A DNA stretch of 64,000 bases from Mycobacterium attenuatum (GCF_900566085.1 NZ_UPHT01000073.1:151072-215071); one strand, 5' to 3'. Positions 8,892 to 18,096 are shown, counted from the first letter of the stretch. The notes: generated by a model from the sequence alone, not told the origin. A program made the numbers and translations.

Positions 8892-10762
8892 CAACGACGT
8901 GGCTTGCCTACATTCCCAGCCCGCCGCGCGGGGTCTGGCACCTCGGGCCGCTGCCCATCCGGGCCTACGCGCTGTTCATCATCACCGGGATCATCGTGGC
9001 CCTGCTGATCGGCGACCGGCGCTTCGTGGCCCGTGGCGGAGAGCGCGGCGTGATCTATGACATCGCGCTGTGGATGGTGCCTTTCGGCTTGATCGGCGGC
9101 AGACTTTATCACTTGGCCACCGATTGGCGGACATATTTCGGCCCCGGTGGCGCCGGGTTCGCCGCGGCGCTTCGGATTTGGGATGGGGGCCTGGGCATTT
9201 GGGGCGCCATCGCCCTCGGTGCCGTCGGGGCGTGGATTGCCTGTCGCCGTCGTGGAATTCCGCTGCCCGCTTTTCTGGACGCGGCCGCCCCGGCAGTCGT
9301 TTTGGCGCAGGCTATCGGCCGGTTGGGAAACTACTTTAATCAAGAGCTCTACGGACGCGAGACCACCGTACCGTGGGGACTGGAAATCTTCTACCGCCAT
9401 GATCCCGCCGGATTCGTCGACGTCCATTCCCTTGACGGGGTTTCTACCGGGCAGCTCGCCGTCGTTGTGCATCCGACGTTCCTCTACGAATTGCTTTGGA
9501 ACGTACTGGTATTCGCGGTGTTGATCTACCTGGATCGGCGTTTCACGATCGGCCATGGGCGACTGTTCGGTCTCTACGTCGCGCTGTACTGCGTCGGGCG
9601 ATTCGGCGTCGAGTTGCTGCGTGACGATACCGCCACACACATCGCCGGTATCCGGATCAATTTGTTCACGTCCACTTTCGTGTTCATCGGCGCCATGGTG
9701 TACGTGATTTTGGCGCCGAAGGGGCGTGAGGATCCGGCCACCGTGCACGGTGGTGTTGCTGGCGGGACCGCTGCCGAGCCTGAGGCACTGGACGAGTCTG
9801 AGCAGGAGCCCGCGGCGGTGGCTTCGGACTCGTCGGCTGTCACCGCTGCCGCGGCCGGTGCGCAGGTCGAGGATGGCGAAACGACCGAGTCAGCGCAAAC
9901 CGTGCAGTCCGGCGAAGTCGCCGAATCGCAAACCGTGAAGTCCCAGGCCGCGGTGGCCGAGGAGGGCGCAACTGAGATCCAGCCAGTGGAGACTGGGCAG
10001 GCGGAAGCCGTTGAGGCGGAGCCCGAGGCGGCTGTGGGAGCCGAGCCTCGCGAAGCCGACGGGGCGAAGGTCGAGGAAGTCGGGGGAGCCGAGCCCCGCG
10101 AAGCCGAAGGGGCCGAGGAGGCTGAGGAGTGCGAGGGCACCGAGGCTGAGGAAGCCGAGATCGAGCCGGAGCCCGAGCCTGAGCCTGAGCCTGACGTCCA
10201 CGAAGCTCGAGCTGAAGAATCGCAGCCCGCTGTCGACGAGGCCGAGCCCGGTTCGGTACCTGATGAGGCCGAGCTTGCACCGGCCGACGGTGAATCGGAG
10301 GTCGGGGCGCCGGAGGTCGGTGAGGCAGCAATGACCGAAACCGAGGTAGAAGAGCCGGAAGTCGAAGAGGCTGAAGACAATTCCGCTGCTGAAGAGGCCG
10401 AGCCCGCGGAGGCTGAGGTTACAGAGGCGCAGACCCCCGAGTCCGAGCCGGCGGAAGCCGAGGGACCGCAGACCGAAGCCCTGGAGGCCGAGCCGGACGC
10501 CGTAGCGACCCAAACCGAACACGCCGAGGCGCGTGAACCTGCGGCCGAGACGCAGACATCGGAGCCGGACACAGAAGACGCCACCCGGCCTGATAAGCCT
10601 GAGACACCCCAGACACCGGAAGGGGACGCATCCAGCGGTTTTACCGGTGATGACGGCCAGGCACCGCCCGTTTCCGGTTTGCCGACGGCGGAGAGCGCCG
10701 GCTTGACTCGGCAGAGCTGGCGGGCTCGGTTGCGCAACCGGCGACAGCGGTCCGGGCGGTAG
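8888..10762 (+). CDS. lgt: Prolipoprotein diacylglyceryl transferase with very long acidic C-terminal tail
   Basis: Transfers diacylglycerol from phosphatidylglycerol to the lipobox cysteine of prolipoproteins at the plasma membrane. Residues 1 to about 275 are the catalytic membrane domain with seven hydrophobic segments and the family signature AIGRLGNYFNQELYG near residue 145; the usual HGGLxG is replaced by a DGGLGIWG-type motif. Residues about 285-624 are a low-complexity tail dominated by Glu and Ala with EPEPEPEP runs, ending in a short basic segment (RQSWRARLRNRRQRSGR). The tail is longer than in M. tuberculosis, whose whole protein I recall as 468 residues. The tail probably lies in the cytoplasm, but topology cannot be fixed here. 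ATGA overlap with trpA. Confidence 0.95.
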   Translation: MTTTWLAYIPSPPRGVWHLGPLPIRAYALFIITGIIVALLIGDRRFVARGGERGVIYDIALWMVPFGLIGGRLYHLATDWRTYFGPGGAGFAAALRIWDGGLGIWGAIALGAVGAWIACRRRGIPLPAFLDAAAPAVVLAQAIGRLGNYFNQELYGRETTVPWGLEIFYRHDPAGFVDVHSLDGVSTGQLAVVVHPTFLYELLWNVLVFAVLIYLDRRFTIGHGRLFGLYVALYCVGRFGVELLRDDTATHIAGIRINLFTSTFVFIGAMVYVILAPKGREDPATVHGGVAGGTAAEPEALDESEQEPAAVASDSSAVTAAAAGAQVEDGETTESAQTVQSGEVAESQTVKSQAAVAEEGATEIQPVETGQAEAVEAEPEAAVGAEPREADGAKVEEVGGAEPREAEGAEEAEECEGTEAEEAEIEPEPEPEPEPDVHEARAEESQPAVDEAEPGSVPDEAELAPADGESEVGAPEVGEAAMTETEVEEPEVEEAEDNSAAEEAEPAEAEVTEAQTPESEPAEAEGPQTEALEAEPDAVATQTEHAEAREPAAETQTSEPDTEDATRPDKPETPQTPEGDASSGFTGDDGQAPPVSGLPTAESAGLTRQSWRARLRNRRQRSGR

Positions 10763-10828
10763 CGGGCGGGGCAACTTGGCGCACCAGCGGCTCGGGCGCA
10801 GACCCGCCGAATCTGGCATGCTGAAGCG

Positions 10829-11233
10829 GTGACTGACCAGCCGTGGGCTGCGCAACCCGGTTCACCAGAGCAGCAACCGGGATATCCGCCGCCGTTTCCG
10901 CCGCCGTACTACCCCGAATACTCGCGGCCCGGCGGTTACTCCGGTCCAGCAGCGGATCCGTCCGCTCCTTTCGGCCGACATCCTGTTACCGGACAACCAC
11001 TTTCGGACAAGTCGAAGACAATAGCGGGGCTCTTGCAGTTACTCGGGCTGTTCGGCATCGCCGGTATCGGACGAATCTACCTCGGACACACCGGGATTGG
11101 TGTCGCGCAACTGCTCGTCGGTTGGCTGACGTGCGGGGTGGGCGCCGTTATCTGGGGTGTCATCGATGCGGTGCTGATCCTGACCGACAAAGTCAGCGAC
11201 CCCTGGGGTCGCCCATTGCGCGATGGAACCTGA
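10829..11233 (+). CDS. TM2-domain membrane protein
   Basis: 134 residues (Rv1615 orthologue, as recalled). The N-terminal 50 residues are rich in Pro, Tyr and Gly. The TM2 domain follows: a hydrophobic helix LLQLLGLFGIAGIGRIYLGH with the DRF-like turn reduced to IGRIYLG, then a second helix LLVGWLTCGVGAVIWGVIDAVLIL. Start GTG 10829. TM2 proteins sit in the membrane; no biochemical function is known for the bacterial ones. It overlaps the next gene by 11 bp, and that gene is also a small membrane protein. Confidence 0.85.
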   Translation: MTDQPWAAQPGSPEQQPGYPPPFPPPYYPEYSRPGGYSGPAADPSAPFGRHPVTGQPLSDKSKTIAGLLQLLGLFGIAGIGRIYLGHTGIGVAQLLVGWLTCGVGAVIWGVIDAVLILTDKVSDPWGRPLRDGT

Positions 11234-11660
11234 TCCGGGCGCGCGGGGCGGGCACGCTCGGCGGCGTCGTCATCGCTACGGTGTGGCCGGCTCGGCCGTG
11301 CTGTTCGTCGGGGCACTGGGCTACATCGGGCTGGTCGATCCGCACCGCGGCGACTCGCTGTACCCACATTGCCCGTTCAAGTTGCTCACCGGCTGGAATT
11401 GCCCCGCCTGCGGTGGGCTGCGGATGACGCATGATCTGCTGCACGGTCAGGTCGTGGCCGCCATCAATGACAATGTGTTCTTGCTTTTCTTGCTGACCGG
11501 CATCCCCATCCTGGCCGGCTGGTCGCTGCTGCGCCGTCGCCACGGTCGGTCGGTGCTACCGCAACCCCTGATCATCACGCTGGCGGTGGCGACGGTGGCG
11601 TGGACGGTGTTGCGTAACCTGCCCGGCTTCCCGTTGGTGCCGACCGTTCTCGGCGCATGA
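11223..11660 (+). CDS. DUF2752 membrane protein
   Basis: 145 residues (Rv1616 orthologue, as recalled). It carries the DUF2752 hallmark C-P-x-CPxCGxxR: here CPFKLLTGWNCPACGGLRMTH, with the histidine and three cysteines in place, between hydrophobic helix 1 (about residues 20-37) and later helices (80-100 and 118-133). The conserved Cys cluster suggests metal binding or a redox role at the membrane, but nothing is proven. ATG 11223 lies inside the end of the TM2 gene. It is convergent with the cutinase gene, 33 bp away. Confidence 0.85.
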   Translation: MEPDPGARGGHARRRRHRYGVAGSAVLFVGALGYIGLVDPHRGDSLYPHCPFKLLTGWNCPACGGLRMTHDLLHGQVVAAINDNVFLLFLLTGIPILAGWSLLRRRHGRSVLPQPLIITLAVATVAWTVLRNLPGFPLVPTVLGA

Positions 11661-11693
11661 CCTCCCGCGGCCCCATTCAGGCGGTCGGCCCGT

Positions 11694-12446
11694 TCAGTTG
11701 CCGAAGCCGGATAGTGGGCCCGGCGCCCCGGCGGCAGGCACGCTAAGCCGACTGGCGGCAAAGGCTACACCCTGCTCCACTGCCAGCCCATCGCCTGCAT
11801 AGGCGTCATGGGCCGCAAAGTTGAGCCCATCAGAGCAAACCGGGTCCTCCGGCTCGCACACCTTGATGGTCTTGGCCTGATAAGCGGGACCAATGGCGAC
11901 CGGGGGCTGGCCGAGGAAGTCCATCGCCCGGTGGTTCGGCAACCCGAACAACACCACCGCGGCGACGTGGTCAGCTACCTCGGGTGCCAGCGGTTTGGGC
12001 ACGGTGGCGGCATCGACTCCATCCGGCACCGCGGCCGACGTGACGAAGCCCATCACTGCCGCTCCCTGCGAATATCCGCCGAGGACCATTTTCGTCTTCG
12101 GGCAGCTGCCCGCCATGGAAATGACGTGGGCACTAGCGTCTCGGATGCCGTCGATCCCGGTATCCCACTGGTCGCTGGCCGGGTAGTTGACCGGGTATAC
12201 CCCGAACGTCTTGCCGCCGGCTCGCGAGCGCAGAGAGTCGACAAATGCCTGCCCCGTGGGGCCGACTCCCGGAGCTTCCCCGGTGCCCCGGGCGAACACC
12301 ACCTCGACGTCTGGACAAGGCTCTGCGGACGCTGCCGGGACCACAAAGCCGGGAAGGACGGAGGCGCCGATACCCCACGCGGTGACCACTGCGGGGCTAA
12401 GGATTCGAACGACGGGAGAAGCAATCAGGGCGCGGTAGGTGTCCAT
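11694..12446 (-). CDS. Secreted cutinase-family serine esterase
   Basis: 250 residues. An N-terminal hydrophobic stretch (about 12-34) ends in PAASAEP, a likely signal peptidase site near residue 41. The mature part is a cutinase-like alpha/beta hydrolase: FARGTGE at 51-57, the nucleophile motif GYSQG with Ser126, Asp201 in CEPEDPVC and His213 in FAAHDAY, giving a full catalytic triad. Paired cysteines near residues 44/115 and 197/204 match the family's two disulfides. Mycobacterial CULPs such as Cfp21 hydrolyse medium-chain esters and lipids outside the cell. I do not recall one beside pykA in H37Rv, so this is probably a lineage-specific insertion. It is divergent from pykA across a 198-bp gap. 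Confidence 0.92.
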   Translation of the reverse strand: MDTYRALIASPVVRILSPAVVTAWGIGASVLPGFVVPAASAEPCPDVEVVFARGTGEAPGVGPTGQAFVDSLRSRAGGKTFGVYPVNYPASDQWDTGIDGIRDASAHVISMAGSCPKTKMVLGGYSQGAAVMGFVTSAAVPDGVDAATVPKPLAPEVADHVAAVVLFGLPNHRAMDFLGQPPVAIGPAYQAKTIKVCEPEDPVCSDGLNFAAHDAYAGDGLAVEQGVAFAASRLSVPAAGAPGPLSGFGN

Positions 12447-12630
12447 ATGAGGAGTTTCTCAAATCAAGAATTTTCCGGCACCTTTTGCGGAGGGAATTTC
12501 AGTCCCTGGCTATGACGTGTCGAACGTTGCCACCGTGCGGCGGCGCTGACCCGCGAAAGCGCGGGGTGACGACGCCCGCGTTGGGTTGTACGGGTATCGG
12601 CGAGGCGCACCGAAGGCACCTGACCGCGAC

Positions 12631-12636
12631 TATGCT
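12631..12636 (+). promoter_or_regulatory. -10 box of pykA, likely leaderless mRNA
   Basis: TATGCT ends 8 nt before the pykA GTG at 12645, so the transcript would begin at or within two bases of the start codon. No Shine-Dalgarno precedes the start, which agrees. Leaderless mRNAs are common in mycobacteria. Confidence 0.55.
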
Positions 12637-12644
12637 TTGTCGTC

Positions 12645-14063
12645 GTGACAAGACGCGGGAAGATCGTCTGCACTCTCGGGCCGGCCACCCAATCGGACGA
12701 CATGGTCAGAGCGCTGGTCGAAGCCGGAATGGACGTCGCCCGAATGAACTTCAGCCACGGCGACTACGCCGATCACGAGGCCGCCTACAAACGAGTCCGG
12801 GCGGCCTCCGATGCCACCGGCCGCGCCGTTGGGGTGCTCGCCGACTTGCAAGGCCCGAAGATCAGGTTGGGGCGCTTCGTGAGTGGGCCCACCTATTGGG
12901 CTGACGGCGAAACGGTCCGGATCACTGTCCGGGAATGCGATGGTTGCCACGACCGGGTGTCGACCACCTACAAGAGGCTGGCTCAGGACGCGACGGCCGG
13001 CGACCGCGTGCTCGTCGACGACGGCAAGGTCGGCTTGGTGGTCGATCACATCGACGGTGACGACGTGGTGTGCACGGTCGTTGAGGGCGGCCCGGTGAGT
13101 AACAACAAGGGAATCTCCTTGCCCGGCATGAATGTTTCAGCGCCCGCGCTGTCCGAAAAGGACATCGAGGACCTGACGTTCGCGCTGAACCTCGGCATCG
13201 ACATGGTGGCGCTCTCCTTTGTGCGCTCGCCATCTGATGTCGAGCTTGTCCACGAGGTGATGGATCGGATCGGACGCCGAGTGCCGGTGATCGCCAAGCT
13301 GGAAAAGCCCGAAGCGATCGACAACCTCGAGGCCATCGTGCTGGCCTTCGACGCCGTCATGGTGGCCCGCGGTGATCTCGGGGTCGAGTTGCCGTTGGAA
13401 GAGGTTCCGTTGGTGCAGAAGCGGGCGATCCAGATGGCGCGGGAGAACGCCAAGCCGGTGATCGTGGCAACGCAGATGCTGGACTCGATGATCGAGAACT
13501 CGCGGCCGACCCGCGCCGAGGCCTCCGACGTCGCCAACGCCGTGCTCGATGGCGCCGACGCGCTGATGCTGTCCGGTGAAACGTCGGTCGGTAAGTATCC
13601 GTTGTTGGCGGTACGGACCATGTCGCGGATCATCTGTGCGGTCGAAGAGAATTCGACGGCGGCTCCGCCACTGACGCATGTGCCGCGCACCAAGCGAGGC
13701 GTGATTTCCTACGCCGCCCGCGACATCGGCGAGCGGCTGGACGCCAAGGCGTTGGTCGCTTTCACCCAATCCGGCGACACGGTGCGACGGCTGGCCCGCC
13801 TGCACACCCCGCTGCCGCTGCTGGCCTTCACCGCGTGGCCCGAGGTGCGCAGCCAGCTCGCGATGACATGGGGCACCGAAACATTCATCGTCCCAATGAT
13901 GACGTCCACCGATGGCATGATCCGCCAGGTCGACAAGTCACTGCTCGAACTGGGCCGCTACAAGCGGGGCGACCTGGTGGTGATCGTCGCGGGTGCGCCG
14001 CCGGGCACGGTAGGTTCCACCAACCTGATCCACGTGCACCGGATCGGTGAGGACGACGTTTAG
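12645..14063 (+). CDS. pykA: Pyruvate kinase
   Basis: Converts phosphoenolpyruvate and ADP to pyruvate and ATP at the end of glycolysis. 472 residues, equal to the recalled Rv1617 length. The N-terminal RGKIVCTLGPAT and RMNFSHGDYADH segments, the active-site signature VIAKLEKPEAIDNLE with the catalytic Lys, MVARGDLGVELPLEEVP (Mg2+ ligands) and ATQMLDSMIENSRPTRAE are all intact. The C-terminal domain carries the allosteric pocket. GTG 12645 is probably the first codon of a leaderless transcript. The thioesterase gene begins immediately after its stop. Confidence 0.97.
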   Translation: MTRRGKIVCTLGPATQSDDMVRALVEAGMDVARMNFSHGDYADHEAAYKRVRAASDATGRAVGVLADLQGPKIRLGRFVSGPTYWADGETVRITVRECDGCHDRVSTTYKRLAQDATAGDRVLVDDGKVGLVVDHIDGDDVVCTVVEGGPVSNNKGISLPGMNVSAPALSEKDIEDLTFALNLGIDMVALSFVRSPSDVELVHEVMDRIGRRVPVIAKLEKPEAIDNLEAIVLAFDAVMVARGDLGVELPLEEVPLVQKRAIQMARENAKPVIVATQMLDSMIENSRPTRAEASDVANAVLDGADALMLSGETSVGKYPLLAVRTMSRIICAVEENSTAAPPLTHVPRTKRGVISYAARDIGERLDAKALVAFTQSGDTVRRLARLHTPLPLLAFTAWPEVRSQLAMTWGTETFIVPMMTSTDGMIRQVDKSLLELGRYKRGDLVVIVAGAPPGTVGSTNLIHVHRIGEDDV

Positions 14064-14930
14064 TTGTCCGATTTCGACGAACTGTTAGCGGTGCTGGATC
14101 TCCAGTGTGTCGGCGAGGACCGGTTCATCGGATCACATCCCAGCAAGAACCCGCTGCGCACCTTCGGCGGGTTGCTCGTCGCCCAGTCGTTCGTCGCGAG
14201 CAGCCGCACGCTGGCCCGTGATGACCTGCCGCCCAGCGCGCTCTCGGTGCATTTCATCAACGGTGGCGACACCACCAAAGACATTGAATTCCATGTGGTT
14301 CGGTTGCGCGACGAGCGTCGGTTCGCCAACCGCCGCGTCGACGCCGTGCAGGACGGCACCTTGCTGTCTTCGGCGATGATCTCCTACATGTCCGGCGGTC
14401 CCGGACTCGAGCACGCCGTCGACCCGCCACAGGTGGACGAGCCGCATACGCGGCCGCCCATCGGCGAGCTGCTGCGCGGCTATGAGCAGACAGTCCCGCA
14501 CTTCGTCAACGCATTGCAACCGATCGAATGGCGCTATACCAATGACCCGTCCTGGGTGATGCGAGAGAAGGGCGATCGGCTTGGTTACAACCGGGTGTGG
14601 GTCAAGGCGCTCGGTGCGATGCCCGACGATCCGGTGCTGCACACCGCGACGATGCTGTATTCCTCCGACACCACCGTGCTGGACTCGGTGATCACCACCC
14701 ATGGGCTGTCGTGGGGCTTTGACCGTATCTTCGCGGCCTCCGCCAACCACTCGGTGTGGTTTCATCGGCAGGTCGACTTCGACGACTGGGTCCTGTATGC
14801 GACCTCGTCGCCGGTGGCCGCGGATTCGCGCGGGCTGGGCACGGGTCATTTCTTCGACCGAGGTGGGCGTCTCATTGCGACGGTGGTGCAGGAGGGCGTC
14901 CTGAAATACTTTCCCGCGGCGCGCCGATAG
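14064..14930 (+). CDS. tesB1: Acyl-CoA thioesterase II
   Basis: A 288-residue double-hotdog acyl-CoA hydrolase (Rv1618 orthologue, as recalled). The TesB signature residues are seen: HPSKNPLRTFGGLLVAQS near residue 25, the catalytic-site Asp in LDSVITTHGLSW and the Gln/Thr pair around ASANHSVWFHR. It would release free fatty acids from CoA in the cytoplasm. The start is TTG 14064, the base after the pykA stop; no better start exists without losing the conserved N-terminal hotdog strand. It is therefore in one transcription unit with pykA. Confidence 0.92.
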   Translation: MSDFDELLAVLDLQCVGEDRFIGSHPSKNPLRTFGGLLVAQSFVASSRTLARDDLPPSALSVHFINGGDTTKDIEFHVVRLRDERRFANRRVDAVQDGTLLSSAMISYMSGGPGLEHAVDPPQVDEPHTRPPIGELLRGYEQTVPHFVNALQPIEWRYTNDPSWVMREKGDRLGYNRVWVKALGAMPDDPVLHTATMLYSSDTTVLDSVITTHGLSWGFDRIFAASANHSVWFHRQVDFDDWVLYATSSPVAADSRGLGTGHFFDRGGRLIATVVQEGVLKYFPAARR

Positions 14931-15051
14931 ACAGGTGGGGTAACCGCAGGACAACCACCGGTTTCGGCTCGACCCGGCCGCGCTCAGGCGTACCGTTCCT
15001 GGTAGCGGGTACCCTTCCGGCAGCTGAGAGGCAGGTCAGGGGGAGGTGAGC

Positions 15052-16446
15052 GTGAACGAACCGTCGGTTGAAGTTGCGCCGCGCGCCCGCGAACGCGTCG
15101 TGGTCCATGTCGATTCACTCACGGCCCGCTTTGTCGCTGCCCTCGCGGTGTTCTGCGCGGCGTGCTGGCTTATCGCTCTGCTCGCACACAACTATCGGCA
15201 CGAGGATTGGCAGGCAGCCGGGCGGCTGAGTTGGTCGCTGACGATGCTGGCGGCCGTCGCCTTGATCGCCCGGGGTATCTTCCTCGGGCGTCCGGTCACG
15301 GCCATGCACGCGGCGGCGGCCGGCTTGTTCCTGGTCATCGGGTTGGGCTTGCACGTGCTGTCCTTCGATCTGGCCGGCGAGATGCTGATCGCCGGATCGG
15401 GTTTGGTGTTGATGTGGCCCACGTCATCGCATCCGCGGCCCGGCGACCTACCTCGGGTCTGGGCGTTGGTCAACGCCACCTGCGAAGATCCGTTGGCGCC
15501 GTTCGCCATGCAGGCGGGCAAGTGCTACCACTTCAGTGCTGCCGGCACCGCCGCGCTGGCATACCGGACGCGGATGGGCTTTGCGGTGGTCGCGGGGGAT
15601 CCGGTCGGTGACGAATCGCAGTTCGCCGGGCTGGTTGCCGACTTCGCCGCCCTGTGTCATGCGCGGGGTTGGCGGATTGCGGTGCTGGCCTGCAGTCAGC
15701 GACGGCTTCGTCTGTGGACTGACCCCGCCCTGCCGGGACGCTCGCTGCGGGCGGTACCCATCGGGCGAGACGTCGTCATTGATGTCCCCAACTTCGCGAT
15801 GGTGGGCCGCAAATTCCGCAACCTGCGTCAGGCCGTCAAACGGACCCATAACTTCGGGATCGCCACCGAGATCGTGGCCGAGCAGGAGCTCGACGAGGAG
15901 CGGCGCGCCGAGCTGACCGAGGTGCTGCTGGCGTCACCCAAAGGAGCCCGCACCGATCGCGGCTTCTGCATGAGCCTGGACGGTGTGCTGGAAGGAAAGT
16001 ACCCGGGAGTTCAGCTGATCATCGCCAGGGACGCATCGGGGCAGGTGCAGGGCTTCGACCGGTTCACCACGGCGGGCGGCGGTAGTGACTTCTCCCTCGA
16101 CGTGCCCTGGCGGCGCCGCGGTGCCCCGAACGGGATCGACGAGCGGCTCAGTGTCGACATGATCACCGCCGCCAAAGATGCTGGCGCACGGCGATTGTCA
16201 CTGGCGTTTGCGGCGTTTCCGGAGATCTTCGACGCAGCGCACCGAAGCCGCCTGCAACGCCTGTTCTATCTGCTGATCCATCTGCTTGACCCGATGATCT
16301 CACTGGAATCCTTGTACCGGTACTTGTGCAAGTTCCACGCGTTGGACGAACGACGCTATGCGCTGGTCTCGCTGTCACAGCTAGTTCCGTTGCTGATAGT
16401 GCTGCTGTCCCTGGAGTTCATGCCGCGACGCCGACAGCTACCCTAA
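15052..16446 (+). CDS. Membrane protein with MprF-like (DUF2156) phosphatidylglycerol aminoacyltransferase domain
   Basis: 464 residues from GTG 15052, which lies 5 nt after AGGGGGAGG; a GTG at 15046 overlaps that site and is less likely. Four to five hydrophobic segments occupy about residues 20-125. The rest is a GNAT-like aminoacyl transferase domain: AVVAGDPVGDE near 185, RRGAPNGIDERLSVDM near 350, and a final hydrophobic helix. The same motifs (GDPVGD, RGFSM, PNGxxE) occur in LysX in this window, so the two are paralogues. By family, it would transfer an amino acid from tRNA to a lipid head group, but the substrate is unknown. Rv1619 orthologue. Its stop overlaps the convergent cydC stop by 9 bp. 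Confidence 0.85.
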   Translation: MNEPSVEVAPRARERVVVHVDSLTARFVAALAVFCAACWLIALLAHNYRHEDWQAAGRLSWSLTMLAAVALIARGIFLGRPVTAMHAAAAGLFLVIGLGLHVLSFDLAGEMLIAGSGLVLMWPTSSHPRPGDLPRVWALVNATCEDPLAPFAMQAGKCYHFSAAGTAALAYRTRMGFAVVAGDPVGDESQFAGLVADFAALCHARGWRIAVLACSQRRLRLWTDPALPGRSLRAVPIGRDVVIDVPNFAMVGRKFRNLRQAVKRTHNFGIATEIVAEQELDEERRAELTEVLLASPKGARTDRGFCMSLDGVLEGKYPGVQLIIARDASGQVQGFDRFTTAGGGSDFSLDVPWRRRGAPNGIDERLSVDMITAAKDAGARRLSLAFAAFPEIFDAAHRSRLQRLFYLLIHLLDPMISLESLYRYLCKFHALDERRYALVSLSQLVPLLIVLLSLEFMPRRRQLP

Positions 16447-18096
16447 GGGGCGCGCCGGTGAGCCGACGCTGAGGCGAGCACACTCAATATCGTCGGGCAA
16501 GTGGTGGGTGGCCACCACAACCGTCCTGGCGCCCAGAATCGGTCCGGGACCGGGTGTCAGCAGATCGCGCAGCACAGCGTCGGTGTCGCTCGCGTCAAGG
16601 TGCTCGGTTGGCTCGTCCAGCAGCACAATCCGGGCGGGAGACAGTACGGCCCGCGCCAGCAGCAGCCGCCGGCGTTGGCCTGCTGAAAGCCCTTGCGCAC
16701 CACCGATTAACACCGTCGATAAGCCTTCGGGCAGAGCGGCCAGCCAGTCGCCGAGGCCAACTTTCGCCAGGGCGGCCGTCAATTCGTTGTCGCTGCAGTC
16801 GGCCCGGACGACCAGTAGATTGTCTCGCACCGTGGTGCCGAAAACGTGTGCGTCTTCGGCGAAAAAGGTTATCGCTCTTCGTAGTTCGGCTTCATCGAAG
16901 CGGCTCAGCTCGATTTCATCCAAGAGCACCCCGCCGTGTACCGGCGGCAGCAGCCCGGCCAGCGTCATCAGCAGCGTCGTCTTGCCGGAACCGCTGGGGC
17001 CGGTTACGGCAAGCCGGGTGCCCGGTGCCAGGTCGACCACCGCCCGGGCTGACTGCGCCTGGATGTGACCGAACCACACATCGGCGGACAGCCGGCCGGC
17101 GACCACGCTGCCCGCTGGAGTTGCGGCGGCCTCGGCGAGGCGGTCGGGCGGAGCCAGGTCGAGCAGCCGCCGGGCCGCGATGCGCGACCGGGTCAACTGG
17201 GCCGCGGCCGCCGGGAGCGCATTGGTCGCCTCGAAGGCCGACAACGGCAACAACATCAACACGGCCAGCGTCGTCGGCGCGACCGTGGGCGCCATGGCCA
17301 TTCCGGCCACCACCGCGCCCAACACGCTGGCCCCGATCGCCGCGGTCGGTATCGCCTCGGCGATCGCCGCCGGCCGGGCCGCGTTGTCAAGGGCTTGGCC
17401 CCAAGCACGTTGCCGCCCTTGGGATTCGGCAATGACGTCCGGCAGCACCCCGGCGACCCGGAGCTCGGGTGCATGGTCGAGTGCGGCCATCGCCGACGTG
17501 TCGCGTTCGCCATGATGGCGGCGGGCCAGCGCTTCGTGTTCGACGGCGGCTCTGCCGGCAAGCCAGGGCGCGAGAGCCCCGGCCACCAGGAGGCAGAGCG
17601 CCAGTACCACTCCGGCCGGCACCGAGATGATCGCGACGGCGGTGGTCGCGGCCACCGCCAGTACTGCGGCGACGCTGATCGGTACCACCGCGCGCACCAG
17701 CATGTCGGCAACGGTGTCGACGTCGGCACCGACACGGGCCACCACCTCGCCGCTGGGCAGCCGGACGGCGGCCGCCACGGGCCCCGTGGCCAGCCGGTGG
17801 TACATCTGGGCGCGGGCGGTGCCGGCCGCGCGCAGTGCGGTGTCGTGGGTGGCCAGCCGCCCGCAGTAGTGCAGGATCGCGCGCGAGATCGCCAATGTCC
17901 GCACCGCGACGACCGCGACGGACAGGTCCAGCAAGGGCGGCATTTGCCAGGCGCGGGTGATCAACCACGCCGACACCCCGGCCAGGGTCAGGCCGCTGCC
18001 CAGCGACAAGGCCCCCAGCGCAGTCGCGGCCACAATGCGGGCCCGCCGAGGGCGCAGTAGGCGATAACCGGCCAGCAGCGGATCAGACCGGGGCAT
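16438..18096 (-). CDS. cydC: ABC transporter CydC, cytochrome bd assembly
   Basis: 552 residues from ATG 18096, which overlaps the end of cydD by 14 bp. Six membrane segments occupy about residues 15-290. The ATPase domain follows: Walker A GPSGSGKTT, Q-loop region FFAEDAHVFG, signature LSAGQRRRLLLARA (LSGGQ variant) and Walker B IVLLDEPTEHLD with the H-loop THH. CydDC exports thiols such as glutathione or cysteine in E. coli and is needed to assemble cytochrome bd; mycobacteria lack glutathione, so the substrate here is open. The frame is open far upstream to 18441, but that is cydD sequence. Confidence 0.94.
   Translation of the reverse strand: MPRSDPLLAGYRLLRPRRARIVAATALGALSLGSGLTLAGVSAWLITRAWQMPPLLDLSVAVVAVRTLAISRAILHYCGRLATHDTALRAAGTARAQMYHRLATGPVAAAVRLPSGEVVARVGADVDTVADMLVRAVVPISVAAVLAVAATTAVAIISVPAGVVLALCLLVAGALAPWLAGRAAVEHEALARRHHGERDTSAMAALDHAPELRVAGVLPDVIAESQGRQRAWGQALDNAARPAAIAEAIPTAAIGASVLGAVVAGMAMAPTVAPTTLAVLMLLPLSAFEATNALPAAAAQLTRSRIAARRLLDLAPPDRLAEAAATPAGSVVAGRLSADVWFGHIQAQSARAVVDLAPGTRLAVTGPSGSGKTTLLMTLAGLLPPVHGGVLLDEIELSRFDEAELRRAITFFAEDAHVFGTTVRDNLLVVRADCSDNELTAALAKVGLGDWLAALPEGLSTVLIGGAQGLSAGQRRRLLLARAVLSPARIVLLDEPTEHLDASDTDAVLRDLLTPGPGPILGARTVVVATHHLPDDIECARLSVGSPARPLG

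Noticed and set aside
9574..10737. 387-residue Ser/Ala-rich frame antisense to lgt
   Set aside because: Mirror of the Glu/Ala repeat tail (GAG-GCC repeats read as CTC/GGC and TCG/GCC); composition is forced by the sense strand.
12485..12904. 139-residue frame across the pykA start
   Set aside because: Overlaps the certain pykA gene in another frame and has random-looking, Arg-rich content.
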